Made by a program: the position numbers and the translations under genes. From Peptococcaceae bacterium UBA7185 (GTDB lineage: Bacteria > Bacillota > Peptococcia > Peptococcales > Peptococcaceae): a stretch of DNA of 25,633 nucleotides. Positions 1 to 7,318 of this stretch are shown piece by piece (the stretch's first letter is position 1; every line of letters starts with the position of its first letter). The stretch is taken from positions 60,054 through 85,686 of the forward strand of contig DKVF01000083.1 in assembly GCA_002491065.1 (NCBI GenBank). Direction: 5' to 3'. The notes beneath the pieces are model-generated. The model saw nothing but the letters and a program-made list of their open reading frames with translations. It searched no databases and had not been told where the DNA came from.

Positions 1-150
1 GTATAAAAATAACTTTGCAAAATAAGGTGGAAGATTGGCAGGAATTATTGCTTTCAAGAGACGTATGCATTGTGATATATTTATAATAGAAAAGATAAAA
101 AAATAGAACCTCGAATTGCAGACGGCGCTACTTGTTATGTGTGCGAAATA

Positions 151-179
151 TTGATACAATAAAACCATAATTTTAACAT
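151..179 (+). promoter_or_regulatory. Promoter candidate for the nitroreductase gene
   Basis: A -35 box TTGATA (151-156) and a -10 box TAACAT (174-179) are separated by 17 bases. A short perfect inverted repeat TTAAG-TCAG-CTTAA lies just downstream at 182-195, close to where transcription would start, and could be an operator. The rest of 1-225 is AT-rich and shows no gene. Confidence 0.5.
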
Positions 180-225
180 AGTTAAGTCAGCTTAAGATGA
201 AAAGGGAAAGGACGAGGAACGTATT

Positions 226-771
226 ATGAAAAGAAACTTAGAATATGAAATCATGGAGGAAATGGCAGAGCGGTATTCTACGATGTATTTTTCTGACGCG
301 CCGGTGGAGGAAGAGGATTTGCAGGCGATGCTTCTGGCTGCTACCCAGGCGCCTTCGGCGTACAATGAACAGCCCTGGCGTTTTTTTGTGGCGAAAACTC
401 CTCAGGACAAGGAAATGCTCATGGAATATATGATGCCCAGCGAGAAGGAATGGATTGCTGCCGCGCCGGTTCTGATTTTATTGGCAGGAAATATGGGAGA
501 TACCCACAATGGGTTGTTCAACTACTGGACAGCCTTTGACAGTGGCTGTGCCTGGGGATATTTGAGCCTGGAAGCGCAGCGCAGAGGCTATGTAACTCAT
601 TGTATCGGCTCTTTTGACAGAGTGGATTTGCGGAGCATGTTCCAGCAGTCAGAAAATCTGGAGCTATATGGGATTGTGGCGTTGGGCCGTCCTGCTGCCA
701 GCGAGCTCACCAATAAAGAAAAGTTGATGACTCGTAAAACAGTAAATGCAGTACAGTTGCGTCGGAGATAA
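226..771 (+). CDS. Nitroreductase family protein (FMN-dependent oxidoreductase)
   Basis: A 181-residue protein of the usual length for the small nitroreductase family, which are flavin (FMN) enzymes that use NAD(P)H to reduce nitro groups, quinones or other acceptors in the cytoplasm. The family signature is clear near the N-terminus: RYSTMYFSDAPV followed by a helix and APSAYNEQPWRFFV (about residues 43-56), the segment that binds the FMN phosphate and isoalloxazine ring. The C-terminal part has the family's GIVALGRPA strand. The ATG at 226 follows the purine-rich stretch GGACGAGGAA. The gene stands alone, with its own promoter candidate and a 104-base gap before the next gene. Its natural substrate cannot be read from the sequence. 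Confidence 0.85.
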   Translation: MKRNLEYEIMEEMAERYSTMYFSDAPVEEEDLQAMLLAATQAPSAYNEQPWRFFVAKTPQDKEMLMEYMMPSEKEWIAAAPVLILLAGNMGDTHNGLFNYWTAFDSGCAWGYLSLEAQRRGYVTHCIGSFDRVDLRSMFQQSENLELYGIVALGRPAASELTNKEKLMTRKTVNAVQLRRR

Positions 772-875
772 TAAGCATTTCTTATTTTTCTAATTTTTAA
801 GAAAATGTGAAGATTGGTTTGCATTTTTGTTCACAATCAAAATTATCCCCTACAGCAGAAAGGAGATCCTGTTCT

Positions 876-1220
876 ATGGATGAGCAGTGGCAATGTGAAG
901 AGTTTTGTGTACATGATCAGGTTTTAGAAAAGTTGCAGGCGCGGAAAATAGATGAGGCGCAAAGCCAACAGACAGCAGAACTGTTCAAGGTGTTGGGCGA
1001 CAATACCAGAGTGAAGATTTTGTATTATCTGCTGCAGGCTGAGCTGTGCGTATGTGACCTGACTGTATTGGTAGGGAGCAGTCAGTCTGCGGTTTCCCAT
1101 CAGCTGAGGGTTTTGCGCAATTTGCGGATTGTGCAGGGACGCAAGGAGGGGAAACAGGTTTTTTACAGTATTTGCAATGATCATGTGCAACGGCTTCTGT
1201 GGGAAGCACTAGCTTTATAA
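876..1220 (+). CDS. ArsR/SmtB-family metal sensor, CadC-like
   Basis: A 114-residue winged-helix repressor. The ATG at 876 is chosen over an upstream in-frame ATG at 807 because AAAGGAGAT (859-867) precedes it at good spacing and because the protein then begins like CadC of Staphylococcus plasmids. It has an N-terminal CEEFC pair (residues 7 and 11) and the ELCVCDL motif in the third helix. In CadC these four cysteines bind Cd(II), Pb(II) or Zn(II) and release the protein from DNA. The recognition helix is around SQSAVSHQLRVLR and the wing around GRKEGKQVFYS. No metal-efflux ATPase is adjacent: upstream is a nitroreductase and downstream a hydrogenase operon. The regulated gene is therefore unknown; autoregulation is possible. 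The family call is firm, the metal is inferred from the cysteine pattern. Confidence 0.88.
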   Translation: MDEQWQCEEFCVHDQVLEKLQARKIDEAQSQQTAELFKVLGDNTRVKILYYLLQAELCVCDLTVLVGSSQSAVSHQLRVLRNLRIVQGRKEGKQVFYSICNDHVQRLLWEALAL

Positions 1221-1525
1221 AAAATGCGGATTGCATAGATAGCCAGACTTGTATAGCTTTTCACAATAAAAAGATATTGCGGAAAACCTACAAAACAGTA
1301 TAAAATAAGATATAGATAACTAGGTTGTCTACATTGTCATTAAATTGTGAGGATTTTCCCTGTTCAGTATATTGCGTTTCTTTTTGCTGTACAGTTCGGA
1401 GTGGTTCGGCAGAAAACCGGCGGCATTCTATATCGTAGTCGGCTGCAAAAAACAGTCAGGGCGGAGTTCTCATTTAAATTTTATGTAATGGTTTCATTAA
1501 TTTTTATTTCGTTGAGGTGAATAAA
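1221..1525 (+). promoter_or_regulatory. Upstream region of the hydrogenase operon
   Basis: A gene-free stretch of about 305 bases. The best -10 box is TATAAA (1299-1304) with a poor -35 TTGCGG (1277-1282) at 16 bases. If used, it would give an untranslated leader of more than 200 bases. TTCACAA (near 1259) and TTGTGA (near 1345) look like halves of a redox-regulator site but are about 85 bases apart. No intact operator is visible. Confidence 0.3.
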
Positions 1526-3139
1526 ATGGAAAAACGCAAAGAGTTAGAAAACAAAGGTATGAGCAGACGTCGTTTTCTAAGTGTGATGGCAGGAGCGGGC
1601 GTTGTCGGCGCTGCGGCAACTATGACCGGTTGTTCTCCTGTCAGTGATCCAAGCGGTACGGGCTGGCTGCCAAACCAGTATCGCAACGCAAGCGCAATTC
1701 CTTCACAGGTAAAGGGTCGTGTTCCTCTGGATCCCGACAATGTATCACTGGTACGGAACGATGAAAAATGTATCCTATGTGGTCAGTGTATTGAAGCTTG
1801 TGAAAAAGTACAGAGTGTATTCGGCTATTATGAATTGCCGGTACATGATGACTTTATTTGTGTACACTGCGGTCAGTGTTCTCTGTGGTGTCCAACTGGC
1901 GCTATTAAAGAGCGCAGTGTAGTAGAAGAAGTATGGAATGCCATTCAGGATCCTGAGACAAAGGTAATCGTACAGACTTCTCCGGCAACTCGTGTCGGGA
2001 TTGGCGAAGAGTTTGATATGGGTGCTGGCGCCTGGGCTGAAGGTCAGATGGTAACAGCTCTGCGTAAATTGGGCTTTGATGTGGTGGTAGATACCAACTT
2101 CAGTGCCGACCTGACCATTATGGAAGAAGGCTCCGAATTAGTAGAACGTGTGACAAAAGGCGGCGTACTGCCACAGATGACCTCCTGCTGTCCAGGCTGG
2201 GTAAAATTTGTGGAATATTATTATCCAGAATTGATTCCTAATTTGTCCTCTGCCCGTTCGCCTATGATGATGCACGGCTCTACTCTGAAAACCTACAATG
2301 CGGATAAGCTGGGGATTCCGTATAAAAAGATTGTCAATGTGGCAATCATGCCATGCTTGGCCAAAAAATTTGAAATCAGCCGTCATCAGTTCCATGGACT
2401 GGAAGGTGGTGCCGGTCAATATCACGAAGATCCAGATGTAAAGGATATGGACTATGTGCTGAGCGTGCGGGAACTGGCAGATATGATTCGCAAATACTTG
2501 CCAGGTGAAGATTTTGCCAACTTTGAAGAAGGTCAGTATGACCAGATTGGCTCTACTGCAGGCTTAATCTTTGGAAACTCGGGCGGCGTTATGGAAGCTG
2601 CGGTGCGTTCCGCTTATTATCTGATTACCGGTAGCAATCCTCCTGAACTGCTGTACAATTTAGAACCGGTACGTGGTTTGGAAGGTATTAAACGGGCCTC
2701 TGTCAATATTCCAGGCGTAGGCGACGTGAAAGTAGTCGTGGCTTCCGGTTTGGCCAATGCTCGTCAGATGTGCGAAGAAATCAAATCGGGCAAAGCAGAT
2801 TTTCATTTCTTGGAAGTTATGGCTTGCCCAGGCGGTTGCATCGCTGGTGGTGGCCAGCCAAGAACTGCAGTGCCGCCTCAGGATTGGGTGCGTCAGGCAA
2901 GAACCGATACGATGTACAATCATGATAAGATCGGTAACGTTAACGGTACGTCAGTGGGCGGCGGCAATGCCGGTCAGAACGCTGTAAAAACCGGAAATCT
3001 GCGCCTGAGCCATGCAAATCCGCAGATTACTGATATCTACGACAATTTCCTGGAAAAACCATTGAGCCATCTGGCACATGAACTGTGTCATACCACTTAT
3101 GAAGACCGCTCTGGTTCCTTGACCAGAAAAGAAGTTTAA
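1526..3139 (+). CDS. [FeFe] hydrogenase catalytic subunit, Tat-exported, large and small subunits fused
   Basis: A 537-residue hydrogenase that interconverts H2 with protons and electrons at an H-cluster. The ATG at 1526 is preferred because GAGGTGA (1514-1520) sits just upstream; an in-frame GTG at 1517 lies inside that ribosome-binding site. Residues 13-18 are SRRRFL, a twin-arginine signal, followed by a hydrophobic stretch ending MTGC, so the protein is probably exported and possibly lipidated at Cys36. Two [4Fe-4S] motifs follow (Cys82/85/88/92 and Cys112/115/118/122). The three H-cluster motifs are complete: TSCCPGW (219-225), MPCLAKKFE (275-283) and EVMACPGGCIAGGGQP (430-445). The C-terminal about 45 residues resemble the separate small subunit of periplasmic [FeFe] hydrogenases. 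It is first gene of an operon with the next two. HydE, HydF and HydG maturases are not in the window. Confidence 0.93.
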   Translation: MEKRKELENKGMSRRRFLSVMAGAGVVGAAATMTGCSPVSDPSGTGWLPNQYRNASAIPSQVKGRVPLDPDNVSLVRNDEKCILCGQCIEACEKVQSVFGYYELPVHDDFICVHCGQCSLWCPTGAIKERSVVEEVWNAIQDPETKVIVQTSPATRVGIGEEFDMGAGAWAEGQMVTALRKLGFDVVVDTNFSADLTIMEEGSELVERVTKGGVLPQMTSCCPGWVKFVEYYYPELIPNLSSARSPMMMHGSTLKTYNADKLGIPYKKIVNVAIMPCLAKKFEISRHQFHGLEGGAGQYHEDPDVKDMDYVLSVRELADMIRKYLPGEDFANFEEGQYDQIGSTAGLIFGNSGGVMEAAVRSAYYLITGSNPPELLYNLEPVRGLEGIKRASVNIPGVGDVKVVVASGLANARQMCEEIKSGKADFHFLEVMACPGGCIAGGGQPRTAVPPQDWVRQARTDTMYNHDKIGNVNGTSVGGGNAGQNAVKTGNLRLSHANPQITDIYDNFLEKPLSHLAHELCHTTYEDRSGSLTRKEV

Positions 3140-3157
3140 GAAGGGGAGGTATGAACT

Positions 3158-3982
3158 ATGGCGAACAAAGTAACCGATCAAAAAAGTGTTTTAGTGGATT
3201 TGACCAAATGTGTTGGCTGCGGCAGCTGTACTGTTGCCTGCAAGCTATGGAATAACCAGAGCTTCCAGAATCCACAAAGTGAAGAATTTGAAAATGCTCA
3301 CGGCGAAGACGTGAAATTAGATAGCAACACCTGGACTACCGTACAGCATATGAGAGTGCAGAAGGATGGACAGGAGGTTTGGCGTTTTGTAAAACGTCAG
3401 TGTATGCATTGCTTGGAACCAGCTTGTTCTTCTGTATGTTTTGCCCATGCATTTCATCAGACAGAACAGGGGGCAGTACAGTATGACCCTGAATTGTGTG
3501 TAGGGTGCCGTTATTGCATGATCGCCTGTCCGTTCGATATTCCAAAATATGAATGGGAAAAGGTAATGCCATCTGTCATGAAATGTCAGTTCTGCAGCTC
3601 TAAGTTGGCTGACGGCGAAGCGCCTGCCTGCGCCAGCGTTTGTCCTACTAATGCGCTGATGTTTGGCAATCGCGATGAGATGTTGGCAAAAGCACATGAG
3701 ATCATTGACAATGACAGCAGATATCTAAACCATGTATATGGTGAAAAAGAAGTCGGCGGTACTAGCTGGCTGTATATTTCCGATGTGGACTTTGGCGAAC
3801 TGGGTTTCCCAACCGATCTGCCGGAAAAATCTATTCCAAAAAATATTCACGGTTTCACCCGTTTCACACTGCCGATTTTTGCAGTAGGTGCATTGACATG
3901 GACCGGCGTAAGCCTTTATGCAAAACGTCGTCATGCTGTTGCGCATGAAGGGCATGCCGCTGAACATAAATCGGAAGAATAG
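3158..3982 (+). CDS. HybA/DmsB-like four-cluster ferredoxin subunit with C-terminal membrane anchor
   Basis: A 274-residue electron-transfer subunit. Four cysteine clusters are visible in the order typical of HybA, DmsB and NrfC proteins: CVGCGSCTVAC, CMHCLEPACSSVC, CVGCRYCMIAC and CQFC...CASVC. This supports up to four [4Fe-4S] centres that would pass electrons between the hydrogenase and the membrane subunit. A single hydrophobic segment near residues 236-254 (FTLPIFAVGALTWTGVSLY) followed by basic residues looks like a membrane anchor, as in HybA. The protein has no signal of its own, so co-export with the Tat-bearing catalytic subunit is likely. Its ATG lies 18 bases after the hydrogenase stop, behind GGGGAGG (3143-3149). 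Confidence 0.9.
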   Translation: MANKVTDQKSVLVDLTKCVGCGSCTVACKLWNNQSFQNPQSEEFENAHGEDVKLDSNTWTTVQHMRVQKDGQEVWRFVKRQCMHCLEPACSSVCFAHAFHQTEQGAVQYDPELCVGCRYCMIACPFDIPKYEWEKVMPSVMKCQFCSSKLADGEAPACASVCPTNALMFGNRDEMLAKAHEIIDNDSRYLNHVYGEKEVGGTSWLYISDVDFGELGFPTDLPEKSIPKNIHGFTRFTLPIFAVGALTWTGVSLYAKRRHAVAHEGHAAEHKSEE

Positions 3983-4000
3983 GAAGGGGAGGTTGTAACG

Positions 4001-5209
4001 ATGAAAGAATGGACTTTGAAAACACCGAAGGCCAGATGGAACCTGCGCATCACCCCAGTGCGTATCGGGATGCTTGCATTGCTAGTGTTCTCTCTGCTGC
4101 TGATTTTTGCCAGATATTATGCAGGTTTGGGTCAATGGACTAACCTGAGTGACCAGGTGCCTTGGGGCGCTTGGATTGGCGCTGATATGAACGTAATCGC
4201 TTTAGCCGGTGCTGGGTTCAGTACGGCCATTATCACCCATATCTTCCATGCTGAAAAATATGAGCCAGTATCCAGAAGATGTCTGTTGTTATCCTTCATT
4301 GGATATGTTTTGGTACTTTTGATTCTCATTGTGGAAATCGGACGTTGGGATAACTTCTGGAGACCATTTGTATCTCCTGGTGTACATTCTCCTATGTTTG
4401 AAGTTTACATGTGTATCGTGGCTTACATGGTATTGCAGGTTATTGAATTGGTTGAAGTTGGGGCAGAAAAAGTTTCTCCTAAATTCAAAAAGAAAATGCA
4501 GCCGATTATGCAGATCGTGTTTATTGCTGCATGTACTGTACCTCTGGGTCATCAGGCTTCTTTGGGCTCCTTGTATTTAGGTATGCCCGCTAAATTGGAC
4601 CCAATCTGGGCTACCCAGATGATGCCGTGGTTGTTCCTGTTGTCCTCCTTCTTCGTTGGCCCATGTGTTGCCATCGTAGAATATATCTGGACCAACAGCC
4701 GTTACAACATGAAAGTTGATACAGAAATGCTTTATGGTTTGAGTAAAATCTCTGTAGTGCTCATGGCAGTTTATTTTGTTATGAAGGGCGCAGACTTATT
4801 GATGCGTGGTCAGTTGGGTAATGTGTTCTCCTTCACACTGTGCGGCAATATGTTCCTGTTGGAGATTCTGTTGCTGTGTGTTGTGCCGATCATCATCCAT
4901 TTCCTGCCCTTTGGTAAAACAAAAGGCGGTTTGCTGGTATTTGGTCTGTCCGGTATGGCCGGTTTGATTTTGACCCGTTTGAACGTAGTGTTCACTGGGA
5001 TGTCTGCGCATGTGGCATCCATGGGCGGCAGCTATTTCCCATCCTTCATGGAAATCGTATCTACCCTTGGTCTGTTTTGTATTGCATTCTTGGCTTATCT
5101 GTGGATCACCGAAAACTTCCCATTCTTCTATGGCTTGCCTAATGATGCGGCAGTCAACAAAGATGTGGTGAACGAATCGGAAAGTGGTTTCAACCAGGCT
5201 GTTATGTAA
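4001..5209 (+). CDS. NrfD/HybB-like integral membrane subunit (quinone-reactive)
   Basis: A 402-residue, strongly hydrophobic protein with about ten membrane helices, matching the NrfD/PsrC/HybB family. These subunits exchange electrons with the menaquinone pool without haem. Typical features are an early cytoplasmic stretch with TPVRIGMLALLVFSLLLIFARYYAGLG, the conserved VPWGAWIG segment, and a later HQASLGSLY loop. The gene starts 18 bases after the ferredoxin subunit, preceded by GGGGAGG (3986-3992), and ends just before a strong terminator, so the three genes form one transcription unit. Together they would make a membrane-bound complex linking H2 oxidation outside the membrane to quinone reduction. 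The direction in the cell is an inference. Confidence 0.88.
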   Translation: MKEWTLKTPKARWNLRITPVRIGMLALLVFSLLLIFARYYAGLGQWTNLSDQVPWGAWIGADMNVIALAGAGFSTAIITHIFHAEKYEPVSRRCLLLSFIGYVLVLLILIVEIGRWDNFWRPFVSPGVHSPMFEVYMCIVAYMVLQVIELVEVGAEKVSPKFKKKMQPIMQIVFIAACTVPLGHQASLGSLYLGMPAKLDPIWATQMMPWLFLLSSFFVGPCVAIVEYIWTNSRYNMKVDTEMLYGLSKISVVLMAVYFVMKGADLLMRGQLGNVFSFTLCGNMFLLEILLLCVVPIIIHFLPFGKTKGGLLVFGLSGMAGLILTRLNVVFTGMSAHVASMGGSYFPSFMEIVSTLGLFCIAFLAYLWITENFPFFYGLPNDAAVNKDVVNESESGFNQAVM

Positions 5210-5259
5210 GAGAAAGCGTTTCAATTAAATAAACGAAACAATCAATAATCAGAAATTTT

Positions 5260-5294
5260 ATCGTCGGTCATTCAATGACCGGCGATATTTTTCT
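5260..5294 (+). terminator. Intrinsic terminator of the hydrogenase operon
   Basis: A 13-bp stem with one G-T wobble (arms 5260-5272 and 5274-5286, pairing ATCGTCGGTCATT with AATGACCGGCGAT) is followed by ATTTTTCT. It lies 50 bases past the stop of the membrane subunit. Confidence 0.85.
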
Positions 5295-5353
5295 ATTGTT
5301 GAGAAAAAATGTAAGTGAGGGTTTGTGGAATGAAGGATACGATGCTGGAATCG

Positions 5354-5382
5354 TTGTCAATAGTTTTGCTTTGTGCTATAAT
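5354..5382 (+). promoter_or_regulatory. Sigma-A type promoter of the LysR gene
   Basis: TTGTCA (5354-5359), 17 bases, TATAAT (5377-5382), with TGC directly before the -10 box (extended -10). This is the best vegetative promoter in the window and places the start of transcription downstream of the ATG at 5275, which rules that ATG out as the gene start. Confidence 0.85.
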
Positions 5383-5433
5383 GGGAAAAAACCTAGAAAA
5401 AGCTTAAAAAATCAGGAGATAAGAGGTGAATTT

Positions 5434-6345
5434 ATGCGCACAGAGCAATGTTATTGCGTGGTGGAGGCGGTGAAAACAGGTAGCTTTACAAAGGCGGCAG
5501 AAAATCTATTTTTGAAACAACCAAGCTTGCGGGCAAATATTAATCATCTGGAGGATGAGTTGGGGCATCCGTTGTTTGAACGCTCTAAAAGTGGCGTGAA
5601 ATTAACAGAGTTCGGAGAATTCTGTTATCCTTATATTCTGAATGTGATCAAGTCCTATGAGTCTATGAAAAATTCCTGTGCAAGGAAGAACGAAAAAAGT
5701 TTGTTTATTGGAGCAACAAGAGTGTTCAGTTCATTGCTGGGTAAAAGCTATGAATTATACGAAAATTATAACCAAGGGGCAAAGTGCATATTTTTTAGTT
5801 CCACATCGGATCAGGATATTTTACAGCGCGTTGTAGAGCACAAACTGGATATCGGTTTGATTTCTTATTTTCCTGCTTTATGGAAAGAAAATAAGTGGTT
5901 TCATATGCAGCAGGGTCGTTCCTTTGAAATTTATAAAATTCGTGAGATTAAGACCATTGCAGTGATGTGCAGAGATCATCCTTTAGCATATTACAAAGAA
6001 ATTCCGTTAGAAAAATTAAAAGACTATTTGTTAGCTTTTTTCAGTGACGACGTGTCGCAGGTGTTAGACCTCATCAAACAGGAAACTAAAACGAACGGTG
6101 TACTGCGGATTACCAAGGTGATGGATGAACAGCTACTTAGAAAATATTTACTGCAGGAAAATGCAATTTCGTTTTCTTTGGATTGGACAGCGGAACGATA
6201 TAATGGTGATTTGACATCGGTACCACTAGATGAGCGTTTTATTCAGCATGCTGTGGCGTTATATTCTACAGAGCTGTTTCCAGAAGATGTGATGGGATAT
6301 TTGAATATTATCAAAACGCTATTGACAAACACTCCTATCTATTAA
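5434..6345 (+). CDS. LysR-type transcriptional regulator
   Basis: A 303-residue protein, the usual LysR length. The N-terminal winged helix-turn-helix is clear: CVVEAVKTGSFTKAAENLFL then QPSLRANINHLEDELGHPLFER. The rest has the weaker conservation of the effector-binding domain. The ATG at 5434 is chosen because it follows GAGGTGA (5423-5429), lies behind the promoter at 5354-5382, and starts the protein directly at the DNA-binding domain; an in-frame ATG at 5275 lies inside the preceding terminator. LysR proteins usually control a divergent neighbour, but the upstream operon here is co-directional and separated by a terminator, so the target is unknown. Confidence 0.88.
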   Translation: MRTEQCYCVVEAVKTGSFTKAAENLFLKQPSLRANINHLEDELGHPLFERSKSGVKLTEFGEFCYPYILNVIKSYESMKNSCARKNEKSLFIGATRVFSSLLGKSYELYENYNQGAKCIFFSSTSDQDILQRVVEHKLDIGLISYFPALWKENKWFHMQQGRSFEIYKIREIKTIAVMCRDHPLAYYKEIPLEKLKDYLLAFFSDDVSQVLDLIKQETKTNGVLRITKVMDEQLLRKYLLQENAISFSLDWTAERYNGDLTSVPLDERFIQHAVALYSTELFPEDVMGYLNIIKTLLTNTPIY

Positions 6346-6382
6346 AATGGTACATAGATTTTGAAAAATGAATGTAAAGAGC

Positions 6383-6414
6383 AGGGAACTCCGGGATGGG
6401 AGCTCCCTTTAATT
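6383..6414 (+). terminator. Intrinsic terminator after the LysR gene
   Basis: Arms AGGGAACTCC (6383-6392) and GGAGCTCCCT (6399-6408), one mismatch, six-base loop, followed by TTAATTTAA. The remainder of 6415-6575 is AT-rich and I see no gene in it. Confidence 0.7.
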
Positions 6415-6575
6415 TAATGATACAGAGTTAACAGGGGCAGTTCATAATCCCTATTATATTAATTTCCACAATGAATAGATTACAGATAAATTCACCAATG
6501 TACAATCCATATCATATTGTCTAACTGGGTAAAAGATTCCTGAATGACAGATACAACAGTTTCTCTATTGTGATA

Positions 6576-6605
6576 TTGACAGCGGTCTCCCTTTGATGTT
6601 ACAAT
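6576..6605 (+). promoter_or_regulatory. Promoter of the padR operon
   Basis: Consensus -35 TTGACA (6576-6581), 18 bases, -10 TACAAT (6600-6605). The -10 box is overlapped by the operator at 6602-6635. Confidence 0.8.
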
Positions 6606-6635
6606 ATCGATAAATGATATCAATAAACGATATTG
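6602..6635 (+). promoter_or_regulatory. Nested palindromic operator, probable PadR binding site
   Basis: Outer arms CAATATCG (6602-6609) and CGATATTG (6628-6635) are a perfect inverted repeat. The central GATATC (6616-6621) is itself a palindrome with exactly the same centre. The site overlaps the -10 box and the likely transcription start of the padR gene, the position expected for autorepression by a dimeric PadR protein. Binding by this PadR is inferred. Confidence 0.65.
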
Positions 6636-6652
6636 AGTTGGGAGGGGTTGAT

Positions 6653-6991
6653 ATGCCGAAGAAGGCGCTGGAGAATTTAACTGAGTCAATGTTTTATGTC
6701 CTGATGGCGTTTCGCGGCGGTCCAAAATGTGGTATCGACGTGTCCCAGTTTATTGAGCAGAAGACCGCCGGGCGTTGCAAGTTGGGGCCAGCCACGCTTT
6801 ATACCATTTTAGCCAAATTTGAAAAGGAAAGGTATCTGACAGAAATCGCGGTGGAAGGTCGGAAACGTACCTACCAGATTACAGGGAAGGGCGTACAGGC
6901 CTATGAGGAGGAGGTTGCCCGTCTGCGTCATTGCGTGGAGGACGCTGACAGCGAGGGATGGATGAAGAAACAGACCAAGCGAGAGGAATAA
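6653..6991 (+). CDS. PadR family transcriptional regulator
   Basis: A 112-residue winged-helix protein of the short PadR type (about 110 residues, DNA-binding domain plus a C-terminal dimerisation helix). Features seen: LTESMFYVLMAF at the start, a KLGPATLYTILAKFEKERYLTE recognition region, and EGRKRTYQITGKG as the wing. The ATG at 6653 follows GGAGGGG (6641-6647); an in-frame ATG at 6614 lies inside the operator and would not be transcribed intact. PadR repressors of this type commonly sit directly upstream of a DUF2812 or DUF1700 membrane protein, as here, and repress themselves and that gene until an unknown signal, often cell-envelope stress, is present. Confidence 0.9.
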   Translation: MPKKALENLTESMFYVLMAFRGGPKCGIDVSQFIEQKTAGRCKLGPATLYTILAKFEKERYLTEIAVEGRKRTYQITGKGVQAYEEEVARLRHCVEDADSEGWMKKQTKREE

Positions 6992-6992
6992 A

Positions 6993-7300
6993 CCTACCGG
7001 TTAGCTCCTTACTCCAGATACGATATCGCCGTGATGAAGGCTGGTTGATCGATATGGTCGGCAATTGGCCGGGAGAACTGCAGTAGCCTGATCGACGGCT
7101 GTGGAAAAAGCCTTTTCAACGGTATGAGCCTTTGAAATTGCCAGAACTGGATATAGGCTATGCAATAGCCTATTGAACGATGTTGCCAACGGTGACTTTG
7201 GCCGACGATTGCTGGTTGTTGTATATCGTATTATCAGTCGGCCGGTTCAGAACAGGTATCATTGGAGCAGTTGGTACAGTTTTATGTGGAGGATTTACAC
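6993..7300 (+). pseudogene. Decayed C-terminal part of a second DUF2812 protein
   Basis: The space between padR and the intact DUF2812 gene is not random. Translated in changing frames it gives pieces that line up, in order, with the C-terminal about 100 residues of the intact downstream protein: DEGWLID or RLVDRYGRQLAGRTAV (near 7030-7085) against EGTLRLIDGQQLQGSLSV; RYEPLKLPELDIGYAIAY then a stop (7120-7176) against DYQILALPELDVDYALAY; RLLVV and VSLEQLVQF (7216-7270) against RLLLV and VSVEQWSQIF. Frame changes and stops make it non-functional. The simplest reading is an ancestral tandem pair of paralogues in which the first lost its N-terminal part. The homology is by eye. Confidence 0.7.
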
Positions 7301-7318
7301 AGAGGGAGGAAAATCGTG

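Noticed and set aside
1257..1352. Rex operator upstream of the hydrogenase
   Set aside because: TTCACAA and TTGTGA halves are about 85 bases apart, not joined as one site.
5210..5225. Catabolite-response element GAAAGCGTTTC
   Set aside because: It fits the consensus only partly and lies after the operon, not at a promoter.
5275..5433. Longer N-terminus for the LysR protein
   Set aside because: The ATG lies inside the preceding terminator and upstream of the consensus promoter; the LysR domain starts right at the later ATG.
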